Shown one piece after another: positions 27,283 to 35,795 of a stretch of 45,951 bases of DNA; the first letter of the stretch is position 1, and each line of letters starts with the position of its first letter. Under the pieces are notes generated by a model that made no database searches, was not told where the DNA came from, and saw only the letters and a program-made list of their open reading frames with translations. Both the position numbers and the translations under genes were made by a program. The stretch spans positions 1 through 45,951 of the forward strand of contig JAJFUG010000146.1 of the NCBI GenBank assembly GCA_021372515.1, read 5' to 3'. This DNA comes from a bacterium (lineage in GTDB: Bacteria; Gemmatimonadota; Glassbacteria; GWA2-58-10).

Positions 27283-27312
27283 TTGCACGCGGCGGCATAC
27301 GGGCTTTAGATT
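27283..27312 (+). promoter_or_regulatory. Weak candidate promoter for the deacetylase-like gene
   Basis: TTGCAC (27283-27288), an 18-base spacer and TAGATT (27307-27312). Matches are partial; the gene starts about 43 bases later. Confidence 0.3.
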
Positions 27313-27354
27313 AATCCATCACGAATGCCACCAATCATTTTACCAGGAGAGAGT

Positions 27355-29232
27355 ATGCCGCATTTTGGCTCCACCACCCTGATGCTTCTCGCTGTGTCAA
27401 GCCTGCTCGCTTTCGGCGCGCTCCAGGCCGCGGATGTTGACGAGCTCAAACCCGGACGCGTCCTGCTGGTGATCGACAACCAGTGGCAGGATCAGGAAAG
27501 CTTCGTGCTGGACGTGCAGCAGACCGAGATACCCAACTACGACCTGAGCTACCGCCCGGCCGGCACCGACTTTTTCCAGCTCGTGGTGCTGCTCAAGAGC
27601 TGGGGCGTCCCGTTCGACATCCTGCGCCTGGATCAGGAGCGTATCACCACGGAACGTCTGCTGGACGGGCACGGCAAGGCGCTCTACGGCTGCATGCTGT
27701 TTGCCCTGGACGGCGAGTCCTATTACTGGGACGAGGCCAGCGGGCAGTGCCTGCATGACGCTGTTGCCAAGTACGGGATCAGCCTGGTGGCGCTCAACAA
27801 GAGTGTTTACGCCGAAAAGATCGGCTGGCTCTGCGGCCTGAGCTACGAGGGCTACAACATGACCGCCGACCGGATCGAGGTGAAGAGGGAGCATTTCCTG
27901 ACCCACGGCCTGGGGCCGGTGCTGGTCCCGGTGCCGGAATCGGGCTACGTGCACCGGACACGGGTGAAAACGCTGAACGAGGACGTGCAGGTGCTGGCCA
28001 CGCACGGCAGCTATCCGGCCCTGACCGAGTTGCGCGCGAACGAGAGCACCGTGGCGATCTGGATCGGCGGCGACCGCTACCTGAACCTCGAGCATCAGGC
28101 GATGCGCACCCTTCTGCGCCGCGCCCTGACCGAGGCGGTCGGCTACAGCGTGTTCAAGACCTGGGAGAACCGCAAGATAATCGTGATGGACGATCCGGGC
28201 GGGGCGCAGTGCGCCTGGCTGGATTCCTGGCACTACCCCACCCTGACCCGCGAGCAGATCGAGGAGCGCCTGATCGCCCCGCTCAAGGCACACAAGGCCA
28301 AGCTGGTGATCAACGTGGTGCCGGGGTTTGTCAACGACGAGAAACGCACGGTGGAGCTGAGTTTCCAGCAGGATTTCACCGACAAGTTCGGCGCGCGCCA
28401 GAATTTCGTCTCCACCGGCGAGGGCCTGCGCGAGGGCCTGGCGGCCGGGGTGTTCGAGCTGCAGAGCCACGGCTGGACCCACATGCAGCCCGACCTGGAG
28501 AGAGAACCGGGGCCCTGGTGGGGTGCACCGCTGGATGGCGAAAAAGCCGAGGTGGGCTGGTACCGCGAGTTTGGCGACACCCGCCGCGCCGACCCGATGA
28601 GCGGGGTCCAGCCCATCCCGGCCGCGGTGCAGGCTGAGCACCTGCAGAAAGGCCGTCAGTGGCTGACCGGGCTGTTCGGGATCGATCCTCTCTCGTTCGT
28701 CTCGGGCGGGCTGGGGATCACCCTGACCCCGGAGGCCCACACCTGGAAACTGGCCGCCCGCGAGGGTTTCGGCTGGTTCTGCTGGCACGGCGGCTACCTG
28801 GGCCCGGACCTGGCCGTGCGCGGCTGGCTGTTCGAGGGCACGCCGGATGCCCCGGCCACGATCGAGGCCCAGCCGGATGCCCACGACAAGGGCATAGCCG
28901 AGCACCCGGAAAAATTCCTGAACACGTTCAAGGATGCCGGACCGGAGGCGGTCTACACCGGGTTCAACGAGTACGTGGGCTACATGCACGCCGCGCGCCA
29001 GAGCCGTGCCCTGCCCCGCGGGCTGGCCTGGAACTGCGACAGTCATTACTGCCAGTATTTCAAGGACAACCCGGCGGTCTGGAGCCTGGATATCGCCGAC
29101 TGGCAGCGCAAGAGCCTGGCCGGCAAGGCGATCCTGGCGGATGGCAAAGAGGCCGGCAGCGTGGCGCAGGATGGAGTGCAGCAGGTAAGAATCCCGGCCG
29201 GGCTGGGCGAGCACCGGCTGGAAATAAAATAG
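27355..29232 (+). CDS. Secreted polysaccharide deacetylase-like protein
   Basis: 625 residues from the ATG at 27355, preceded by AGGAGAG. A signal peptide ends near LQA-AD (residue about 26). The N-terminal third has a flavodoxin-like or amidotransferase-like pattern (GRVLLVIDNQWQDQESF). The middle has NodB-type signs: the IIVMDDPGG segment (residues about 275-285, with a conserved Asp pair) and LQSHGWTHMQPD (His-x3-TH-like), which would bind metal in carbohydrate esterase family 4. The C-terminus adds a short beta domain. CE4 enzymes remove acetyl groups from glucosamine polymers or xylan; the substrate here is unknown. It is likely monocistronic with the following small membrane protein 45 bases downstream. 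Confidence 0.65.
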   Translation: MPHFGSTTLMLLAVSSLLAFGALQAADVDELKPGRVLLVIDNQWQDQESFVLDVQQTEIPNYDLSYRPAGTDFFQLVVLLKSWGVPFDILRLDQERITTERLLDGHGKALYGCMLFALDGESYYWDEASGQCLHDAVAKYGISLVALNKSVYAEKIGWLCGLSYEGYNMTADRIEVKREHFLTHGLGPVLVPVPESGYVHRTRVKTLNEDVQVLATHGSYPALTELRANESTVAIWIGGDRYLNLEHQAMRTLLRRALTEAVGYSVFKTWENRKIIVMDDPGGAQCAWLDSWHYPTLTREQIEERLIAPLKAHKAKLVINVVPGFVNDEKRTVELSFQQDFTDKFGARQNFVSTGEGLREGLAAGVFELQSHGWTHMQPDLEREPGPWWGAPLDGEKAEVGWYREFGDTRRADPMSGVQPIPAAVQAEHLQKGRQWLTGLFGIDPLSFVSGGLGITLTPEAHTWKLAAREGFGWFCWHGGYLGPDLAVRGWLFEGTPDAPATIEAQPDAHDKGIAEHPEKFLNTFKDAGPEAVYTGFNEYVGYMHAARQSRALPRGLAWNCDSHYCQYFKDNPAVWSLDIADWQRKSLAGKAILADGKEAGSVAQDGVQQVRIPAGLGEHRLEIK

Positions 29233-29277
29233 GGTCTCCCGGGCAGGTTCTAAGCTCGCTTCCAAAAGGACGAGGCC

Positions 29278-29805
29278 ATGCTACGCCTGATGCGGTTCAA
29301 GCAATCGAAGCCGTACCTTTACGGGACATTGTCCCTGGCTGTGCTGATCCTGGTGGCCGATTATTTCACCGGGCCGTTCATCCAGTTCCCGATCCTGTTC
29401 CTGGCGCCGGTGGCCCTGGTCTGCTGGATAAACCGCCGCCTGTGGGGCGCATTTTACTCGATCAGCCTTCCGCTGATCCGGATGGGGTTCGAGATTGTCT
29501 GGAGCGAGCAATTCTCCTGGAAAGCAGGGCTTGTCAACCTGTTTATTCAAGTGACCGTACTCCTGCTGTTCGCCTACCTCGTGGACAGAAATTCGAAGCA
29601 GATGAACGAGCTTGCCCGGGAAGTGAATGTCCTGACCGGCATCCTTCCGATCTGCTGTTTCTGCAAGAAAATACGGGTCGGGCAGGACGATTGGGTGCAG
29701 CTCGAAAAGTACATCGGCGAGCACTCCGAGGCCAAGTTCAGCCACAGTTTCTGCCCGGATTGCGCCCGGGAGCATTACGGGGAGTTCATGGAAGGGAAAA
29801 CTTGA
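29278..29805 (+). CDS. Small membrane protein with sensor-type Cys-rich C-terminal tail
   Basis: 175 residues. Three to four hydrophobic segments (about 14-34, 38-60 and 84-103) place the N-terminal half in the membrane. A short coiled stretch (RNSKQMNELAREVNVL) follows, then a CxxC module: ILPICCFCKKIR and HSFCPDCAREHYGE. This tail, LPIC..CKKIR..W..LE.YI..HSEA.FSH..CPDC, is known at the C-terminus of many histidine kinases, GGDEF and response-regulator proteins, where it probably binds a metal ion. Here it stands alone on a membrane anchor, without kinase or output domain. It could be a redox or metal sensor partner; the function is unproven. A strong bidirectional terminator closes it. Confidence 0.75.
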   Translation: MLRLMRFKQSKPYLYGTLSLAVLILVADYFTGPFIQFPILFLAPVALVCWINRRLWGAFYSISLPLIRMGFEIVWSEQFSWKAGLVNLFIQVTVLLLFAYLVDRNSKQMNELAREVNVLTGILPICCFCKKIRVGQDDWVQLEKYIGEHSEAKFSHSFCPDCAREHYGEFMEGKT

Positions 29806-29837
29806 GCCGCCGTCGGCTTCTAAGAAGCAGAAAAAGA

Positions 29838-29865
29838 AAGGGGCGCGGAATGGTCCGCGCCCCTT
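29838..29865. terminator. Bidirectional terminator between convergent genes
   Basis: A perfect 12-bp stem (AAGGGGCGCGGA, 29838-29849, with 29854-29865) and a four-base loop. It is flanked by TTCGTGTTT on one side and by CTTTCTTTTTC (as read on the minus strand) on the other, so it can stop both transcripts. Confidence 0.8.
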
Positions 29866-29885
29866 CGTGTTTCCCTGTCCCGCGC

Positions 29886-31331
29886 TCAGGCCTCCTCCAC
29901 CACTCCGAAACCCAGCAGGGAGGCGGTGTCGATCACCTGCCGTCGGTGGTCACCGTAAAAGGTCACCCGGTGCCAGCCCCACTCGTCCCACTGCTCCAGC
30001 AGCTTGTGCACGTCTCCCTTCACCTCCACCGCCAGCTTGGTGCGGCAGGCCTTGTCCTCGTCCACGTTCTCCACCGTGACTCCCTGGTGCATAATCACCT
30101 GTTTCTTCGCGGCGTCGAACATGATCGTGGTCACGGTCTCGCCCAGAGGCATCAGCGAGCGGTTGCAGGCGCCCTTACGGTCCTCGGAATGGTCGCGGAT
30201 GTGGTACGCGTTGGAGGACCCCTCGGGGCCGTAGACTCGGGTCGGGGCCACGCAGTGGGCGTAGATGATACGGTTGCGGGCCGTGTCGATCACCGGGTCG
30301 GAGATGAACCCGGGCCGCCCGACCAGGTGTTTCATCAGGAGCTTGGTGATAGTGGCGCGCTGGTCGGCCTCGCAAGCCCCCACCTTGCCGCTGTCGTCCA
30401 GGGCCATGAAACCCAGGCAGGGGTAGGCGTTCACCAGTTGGCCGCCGTAGATGCCGGTCAGGCAGTTGACCGTGATCGCCTCGGCCCCCTGCTCGGCCAG
30501 CAGGGCCTCCATGGCCAGGTACATCGCCGCCGACTGGGTGATCGTCTCACGTGACGGCTCGATCACTTTTTCCGCCGAGGCGATCCAGCGCCCGGCCACC
30601 GCCTGCGCCTGGGCCGGGTCCACCTTACGGTAGGCGGCGTTCACCTCGCCGTAATCCACCGCCCGGATGTCCGTGCCGTAGGCCTGGATCGCCTCCTGGC
30701 TCGGCTCGCCGCCCACGACCAGCACTTTCGAGCGTTTGAGGGCCCCCACTGTGTTCAGGCACCGCACCGCGTTGAGCAGGTCCTGGAAGTCGGAGCTGGA
30801 AACAGCCACCACCCGCTGCCCGGCGCGCCTGGCCGCGGCGTAGCCGACCAGGAACTTGCCCGAGCCGGCGAACAGGTTGTCCGCGAAAACGGCCGGTTTG
30901 CCCGAGGCGGCGATTGTCTCCGGAGTCTCGCCCCAGAGGCAGCCGGCCAGGTAGACCAGGTAGCCGTCGATGTCGGCCCCGTCCCCGGCGATCACTTTCT
31001 CGGCCGCCTCACGGCTGCCCGAGGTCACGGTCACCGGGAGGAACTCCACCGACGGGCAACCGGTGGTGAGTTTGGCCAGAACCTCACGGGTGTGGGTCTC
31101 GAAATCGTAGCCGATGTTGGGCCAGATCGGCTTGGAAGGGTCGGGCCAGGCGAAGACAAGCCGGATGCGCGATTTGACGGAGGGTGCGGCCCCGGTGGCG
31201 GCCAGTACTCCGCCCCGGGTGGAGGGAAGCATCGAGAGCACCCCCACTCCGGCGGCCACCGCGCCGCAGGTGCTGAAAAAGGAGCGTCTGGAACACTTCT
31301 CAGGCTGGCAGACAGGTTTCTGTGTGGACAT
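29886..31331 (-). CDS. L-fucose/L-arabinose isomerase-like protein with Tat signal
   Basis: 481 residues from the ATG at 31331, which has GAGGA eight bases upstream. The N-terminus has SRRSFFS (Arg15-Arg16) and a hydrophobic stretch, a twin-arginine signal. The body resembles the fucose isomerase family: ITVNCLTGIYGGQLVNAYPCLGFMALDD and VGRPGFISDPVIDT with a C-terminal GWHRVTFYGDHRRQVID. Those enzymes are normally cytoplasmic aldose-ketose isomerases with a Mn-binding site; export by Tat suggests a folded metal enzyme working in the periplasm, or a new function in the family. GEMENT-like metal ligands cannot be fixed by eye. A sharp terminator separates it from the upstream gene pair. Confidence 0.75.
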   Translation of the reverse strand: MSTQKPVCQPEKCSRRSFFSTCGAVAAGVGVLSMLPSTRGGVLAATGAAPSVKSRIRLVFAWPDPSKPIWPNIGYDFETHTREVLAKLTTGCPSVEFLPVTVTSGSREAAEKVIAGDGADIDGYLVYLAGCLWGETPETIAASGKPAVFADNLFAGSGKFLVGYAAARRAGQRVVAVSSSDFQDLLNAVRCLNTVGALKRSKVLVVGGEPSQEAIQAYGTDIRAVDYGEVNAAYRKVDPAQAQAVAGRWIASAEKVIEPSRETITQSAAMYLAMEALLAEQGAEAITVNCLTGIYGGQLVNAYPCLGFMALDDSGKVGACEADQRATITKLLMKHLVGRPGFISDPVIDTARNRIIYAHCVAPTRVYGPEGSSNAYHIRDHSEDRKGACNRSLMPLGETVTTIMFDAAKKQVIMHQGVTVENVDEDKACRTKLAVEVKGDVHKLLEQWDEWGWHRVTFYGDHRRQVIDTASLLGFGVVEEA

Positions 31332-31560
31332 GGCGGGTTCCTCGTTGCGGACGTTGCGGGATCGCTGTTTCGGAATGTGGCAGAAGGTCGTATTCGTGAA
31401 AGACCTCGGGCCAAGTCTGACGAACGAAGCTTTCCGGACCGGACAACCAAACAAACGGCTTTGGGAACCGAGCGACTAAAGGCGGAAGGAAAGAAACCAA
31501 CAGAAGATTACACGACCGGCGGCCGGGTGTCAACGCTTGCGGTGTGGCACATAAAATGGA

Positions 31561-31588
31561 AAGGCCGCCCCCGGTTCGGAGCGGCCTT
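31561..31588 (-). terminator. Terminator after the DUF4832-like gene
   Basis: An 8-bp stem, AAGGCCGC (31561-31568) with GCGGCCTT (31581-31588), with a smaller inner CCG/CGG pairing. On the minus strand it is followed by TTCCATTTTAT. It lies 28 bases after the stop codon of the gene ending at 31616. Confidence 0.7.
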
Positions 31589-31615
31589 GTCCGTGCGAAG
31601 CGTATGTATAGAGGG

Positions 31616-33058
31616 TCACTTCACCGTGATCTTGCCCAGCGGGTACCAGCCCTCGGCGTCCCGGCCGGGGATAGCCAGGCGCACGTGCGGCTTGCGCGTG
31701 CGCGGGTCCACGATGGACAGCGAAAGCTCGTACTCGCCCGCCGGCATGTCCAGCGGCACGAACACCGCGCTGTCGAACACGGCATCCCCGGGCAGCCACT
31801 TGCGGATATCACTGTCCGTGAGCAGCACCTCGGTGCGCTTGGCGCCCTTCAGGCGCAGGGCCACGGGCCAGTCGCGGTAGGCCGGGGCCACGCCGGTGTT
31901 CTCCCACCAGGAGGTGAAAGCCAGCTTGCCCTGCGGGCTGACCTGGTCGGGGTAGGTGAACTTGCGCAGCACGAAACGGTAGCCCATCCTGCGCAGCCAG
32001 TCGTTGACCAGGGGCCACCACTGGCTGGGCACCGGGCTGCTCTTGGCGTTGAACGTGGAGATGTGCCACTTGAGCGCCTGGTCGAAGATGTACTTTACCT
32101 CTTTCAGCCCATAGCCCTGATGGTCCCGCCAGCCCAGCATGGTCCCGCAGATTTCCAGGCTCACCGGGGCGGTCTTCCAGGCATCCTCCATCCCGAAATT
32201 GATTATTCCCTCGGGATAGTAGTCGTACATGTGGGTCCAGCCTTTCTGCTCCTTGGCCCAGAAACCCAGGTCGCCCAGGCAGTCCACGCGCCAGCCCACA
32301 TTGCCCTTGGCGCGGCCGTACTTGTTGGTCTTCTCGTCGGTCAGGAGCATGACCTTGTCGGTCTTGGGGAACGCCTCCAGGTAGGCATCCACCAGGGCAT
32401 GGCGGGACTGCTCGGTCAGCTCGCTGCTTCCGGCGCCCTCGCCCCAGTAGCCGCAGATCGCCATGTCCACCAGTTCCAGGTCGGGGTTCCCGTCATAGCG
32501 CGCCCCCAGGTCACGGATCATGCGGGTGAAGGCGGTGATATAGCGCTCATCGTTGGCGCTGACCCGCCAGCGCGCTGAACCCTGCTCATCGTCCTCGTCC
32601 TCCGGGTGACTGACTTTCTCCGGCCCGAACACCTGCCGCAGCCACTCGGGCACATCCCGCTCCGGCCCGGTGCCGTAGGGCGCGATACGCAGAAGCAGTG
32701 TCTGGCCGCGCTCCGCCGCGGTCCTCAGGGCCTTGTCGATCATCTCCCAGTTGTACTTGCCCTTTTCCGGCTCCAGAAATTTCCAGTAGACCCGGAAATA
32801 GGCGGTCGTGGTGGCCGGGTGGTCGGGGTTGGTCAGGTCGCCGTCGAATTTCTGGTAATCGATCGGGAACCCCTCGGTCCAGCCGGAGCCGCCGTTCAAG
32901 GTGTCGCCGTTGAAGCGCTGGAACGTGTTGAACCCGATTCCGGGATTGATCAGCACCTCATCGGTCTCGTTGAACCGCACCAGCACTGTCTCCTGGGCGT
33001 AAAGGAAGCCATAGGCGACGAGCACGGAAAGCAGCGCCGCCAGCCGAAATACTTTCAT
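31616..33058 (-). CDS. Secreted DUF4832-like protein (putative glycosidase)
   Basis: 480 residues from the ATG at 33058 with AGGAGA seven bases upstream. A signal peptide is clear (AALLSVLVAYGFLYAQE, cleaved near residue 21). The next part has the pattern of a TIM-barrel glycosidase-like protein: NPGIGFNTFQRFNGD, AYFRVYWKFLEPEKGKYNWE (typical barrel strand/helix 2), DLELVDMAICGYWGEGAGSS, and a C-terminal beta-sandwich (LAFTSWWENTGVAPAY). The GYWGEG Glu could be catalytic. I recall the DUF4832/DUF4874 domain pair as similar, but cannot prove the assignment. It follows the amidohydrolase lipoprotein gene by 40 bases and is probably the second gene of that operon. Confidence 0.62.
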   Translation of the reverse strand: MKVFRLAALLSVLVAYGFLYAQETVLVRFNETDEVLINPGIGFNTFQRFNGDTLNGGSGWTEGFPIDYQKFDGDLTNPDHPATTTAYFRVYWKFLEPEKGKYNWEMIDKALRTAAERGQTLLLRIAPYGTGPERDVPEWLRQVFGPEKVSHPEDEDDEQGSARWRVSANDERYITAFTRMIRDLGARYDGNPDLELVDMAICGYWGEGAGSSELTEQSRHALVDAYLEAFPKTDKVMLLTDEKTNKYGRAKGNVGWRVDCLGDLGFWAKEQKGWTHMYDYYPEGIINFGMEDAWKTAPVSLEICGTMLGWRDHQGYGLKEVKYIFDQALKWHISTFNAKSSPVPSQWWPLVNDWLRRMGYRFVLRKFTYPDQVSPQGKLAFTSWWENTGVAPAYRDWPVALRLKGAKRTEVLLTDSDIRKWLPGDAVFDSAVFVPLDMPAGEYELSLSIVDPRTRKPHVRLAIPGRDAEGWYPLGKITVK

Positions 33059-33098
33059 CGTATTCTCCTTGTACCGGTTGGAATTGATGGTGAGATTC

Positions 33099-34784
33099 TC
33101 AATTGCTGCCGCTTTCATAGACAATTCGGCCGTCGAACACCGTGTAATCCACCTTGAGCTGCATGATGCTGTCGGGCGGGGTCTGGGCGATGTCGGAGCT
33201 CAGGACCACGATATCGGCCAGCTTGCCGGGTGTGAGCGAGCCTTTCTCGTTCTCCCGGAACTCGGCGTAGGCCGAGCCGAGGGTGTAGTACTCGACGGCC
33301 TGCTCCAGGGTGATCTTTTCCTCCGGTATCCAGCCGGGGCCCTCCTCGCCCTTGCGGTCCTTGCGGGTGACCGCGGCGTAGAGGCCCTGCAGCGGGTCGA
33401 GCGGCTCGATGGGGCAGTCGGTGCCGAAAGCCAGGGCCGCCCCGGCCTCGCGCAGGCTGTTCCAGCAGTAGGAGTAGCGGCAGCGCTCCCAGCCCAGACG
33501 GTCCACGGCGAAATGCTTGTCGGAGATGCAGTGGGTGGGCTGCATCGAGGCGATCACCCCCAGGGCGGCAAAGCGCGGCAGATCGTCCTTTTTCAGGATC
33601 TGGGCGTGCTCGATGCGGTGACGAGCATCCCGGCGGCCGTTGGCGGCGATGGCCTTTTCCACCGCATTCAGCACGATATTGCTGCCCCGGTCGCCGATGG
33701 CGTGGATCGCCACCTGGAAACTGTCGCGGTCGGCGGCCAGGATCATGGCCTCCATCTCCTCGACCGGCGTGACCACTGTGCCGCTGGTGGAGGGGTCGTC
33801 GCTGTACGGCTCGAACATCGCGGCCGTGGCCGAGCCCAGGGTCCCGTCGATGAACCCCTTGAGCGGCCCGAAGCGGATATATTCGTTGTCACGGTACTTG
33901 TCGCGCAGAGTGTGGTACTCGGCCAGCTTTTCCGGGTCTGCGGTCAGGGGGTGGCCCACGTTGACCCGGAAAGTCAGCTCACCCGCGGCCAGGGCCTCCT
34001 CGAACAAGTCCTCCGACCCGTTGAAATGGGTCAGGCTGGTCACGCCCAGGCGGCGGGCCTCAGCGAGGGACAGGCGCAGGTGGCGCTGCCCGGCGACATG
34101 CCTGTCCTCCATCTGGTCATGCGGCTCTGAGGCCATCAGGCCCATGGCGTTCTCCTTGAGCACGCCGGTGGGCTCGCCGCTGGCCGGATCGCGCAGGATC
34201 TGCCCGCCCTCGGGGTCGGGGGTGTCTTTCGTTATTCCGGACAGCTTGAGCACAACTGAATTGACCAGGCGGCTGTGGCTGTCGTGACGGCTCAGGACCA
34301 CCGGGTTGTCCGGACAGACCGAATCGATCAGCTCCTTGGTCGGCCAGGCCTTGCCGGGCAGGATGCTCTGGTCCCAACCCCGGCCGTACAGCCATTCGCC
34401 GGGCTTTGCCGTGGCCACGCGCTGCTTGACCCGGCGGGCGAACTCCTCGAACGTGTCCACGCCGCCCAGGTCGATTTTCTCCAGGGCCTCGCCGTTTGAT
34501 ATTATGTGCGCGTGGGCGTCATTGAACCCCGGCAGCACCGAGCGGCCCTTGAGCTCGATCACGCGGGTCACGCCGTCCTTGATATGGCGCCGTATCTGGT
34601 CATCCGTGCCCACGGCCAGGATATGCTTGCCGGACACGGCCACCGCGCTGGCGTGGGGATTGGCCTTGTCCACGGTGATCACCGCGCCGCCCAGCAGCAC
34701 CAGGTCGGCCACCGGAGCCTTGGCGCAGGAAACACCGAGAACCGCCAGCAGAAGCAGCAATGAGGCCTGAGTCAGGTTCAGCAT
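33099..34784 (-). CDS. YtcJ-like amidohydrolase lipoprotein
   Basis: 561 residues from the ATG at 34784; an upstream in-frame ATG at 34823 lacks a signal-like start. The signal ends LLAVLGVSCAKAP, so the Cys is probably lipidated. The metal-dependent hydrolase fold follows: VLPGFNDAHAHI (metal His pair), GFIDGTLGSATAAMF, HAIGDRGSNIVLNAVE, HRIEHAQI and FGTDCPIEPLDPL with the final metal Asp. The YtcJ group carries HxH and an Asp metal set and acts on amide or related bonds of unknown substrates. The 3' end lies 40 bases ahead of the DUF4832-like gene on the same strand. A lipoprotein form points to an extracellular or periplasmic role. Confidence 0.85.
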   Translation of the reverse strand: MLNLTQASLLLLLAVLGVSCAKAPVADLVLLGGAVITVDKANPHASAVAVSGKHILAVGTDDQIRRHIKDGVTRVIELKGRSVLPGFNDAHAHIISNGEALEKIDLGGVDTFEEFARRVKQRVATAKPGEWLYGRGWDQSILPGKAWPTKELIDSVCPDNPVVLSRHDSHSRLVNSVVLKLSGITKDTPDPEGGQILRDPASGEPTGVLKENAMGLMASEPHDQMEDRHVAGQRHLRLSLAEARRLGVTSLTHFNGSEDLFEEALAAGELTFRVNVGHPLTADPEKLAEYHTLRDKYRDNEYIRFGPLKGFIDGTLGSATAAMFEPYSDDPSTSGTVVTPVEEMEAMILAADRDSFQVAIHAIGDRGSNIVLNAVEKAIAANGRRDARHRIEHAQILKKDDLPRFAALGVIASMQPTHCISDKHFAVDRLGWERCRYSYCWNSLREAGAALAFGTDCPIEPLDPLQGLYAAVTRKDRKGEEGPGWIPEEKITLEQAVEYYTLGSAYAEFRENEKGSLTPGKLADIVVLSSDIAQTPPDSIMQLKVDYTVFDGRIVYESGSN

Positions 34785-34940
34785 GTGCCTGTCATCCGCA
34801 AAAAGTGTTGAGCGGCCCGCCACATAAACGCCGCTGCGGGGGGATTGATTCGAGCTGGGGCCCTAAAGCCCGGAAACAACATAATAAGGAATCGGGGCCG
34901 GAAGGTCAAACAGGAAAGTATTTTTGAGGATACAAACAGA

Positions 34941-34974
34941 AGAGGGCCGCCGGCATCTATGCCGGCAGCCCTCT
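34941..34974 (-). terminator. Hairpin downstream of the YjfB-like gene
   Basis: A long, nearly perfect hairpin: AGAGGGC, one base, GCCGGCAT, a two-base loop, ATGCCGGC, one base, GCCCTCT. On the minus strand TTCTGTTTG follows, fitting a terminator for the 58-residue gene. Confidence 0.7.
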
Positions 34975-35007
34975 CTTTGCCTTGCAGCGGGGGCTCTCTG
35001 CGCCCGC

Positions 35008-35184
35008 TCAGGCGCGCAGGTCCACCACCTTGCCCAGCCTGTCATCGCGGCCGCCCGCTGGCGCGGGTTCCTGCTCGGTCACGCTGCTGATAAGCTGCAT
35101 CACGCTGGAGGCCTGGTTGTCCAGGGCCCTGCGCTCCAGGGTGGTTTGGACTTGCAGCGCCAGGTTGATGCTGTCGAGATTCAT
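35008..35184 (-). CDS. Small YjfB-like putative motility protein
   Basis: 58 residues from the ATG at 35184, with AGAGG upstream. The protein starts NLDSINLALQVQTTLERRA, which matches the pattern of the small YjfB family of putative motility proteins: an N-terminal helix with DSI.LAL, then a conserved segment of small and hydrophobic residues (DNQASSVMQLIS) and a short Gly/acidic tail. The role is not established; the genomic link to flagellar or pilus genes is known in other bacteria, but none is visible here apart from the prepilin peptidase 27 kb away. It has its own terminator. Confidence 0.6.
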   Translation of the reverse strand: MNLDSINLALQVQTTLERRALDNQASSVMQLISSVTEQEPAPAGGRDDRLGKVVDLRA

Positions 35185-35795
35185 CTCTGTGCCTCTTTCG
35201 TCCTGGCGCCGATTGTTCCGGGCAGCCCACGAGCCGCCCTTCGGGATTCCATTCCACTGGATTATATCGGCAGACCGGGGCGGGAGCTTTAACCTACACA
35301 GTCAGGCAAATCTTTTCTGAGCCGACTGCAGATCTTCCTTTATGGGTACACATGACCCTCACCGCTCAGAATGTTCTGGATGGCAAGGTTGCGTTGCTCG
35401 CAGAAGGGCCGGACACAGCGTTGATAAGGAAGTGGACGGCGGTCACGGGAAGCTTACTGGTGTAACCGTACCCAGGCGTAGTGTCTGAAACAGTTGAGAC
35501 TGCATGCAAACAGACCCTCTACACACTCTAAACGTCTTCAGAATATTTACGGGACCACTTTTGAGAGAATCATTTTACAGATCGCACGCCCAACAGCCTG
35601 GATGAGTTGGGAGAGCTACTCTTTCAATCCCATGTCAGTATCAACACACACAAGCAGCATGCCTTGTACTTTCAAATGACAAATTACTGTTTCAGGATTG
35701 CATATTACAAAGAAAGGAATAACTTGGAGCTTCCAAACCTGATCTACACCTGAATGCACGCTCAGAAAAAAGACTTAACGCCAAAAGCCATTGAA
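35185..35795. other. AT-richer intergenic region with possible decayed coding sequence
   Basis: A 611-base gap whose base composition drops below that of the neighbours. On the minus strand at about 35364-35470 a frame ends in CEQRNLAIQNILSGEGHVYP and a stop (stop near 35360), which reads like the C-terminus of a protein but is blocked upstream by another stop. A 61-residue plus-strand frame at 35494-35679 has no family pattern. Otherwise no structure is seen. Confidence 0.35.

Noticed and set aside
35494-35679. A 61-codon plus-strand frame in the AT-rich gap
   Set aside because: No motif, no ribosome-binding site; such frames are expected by chance in this composition.
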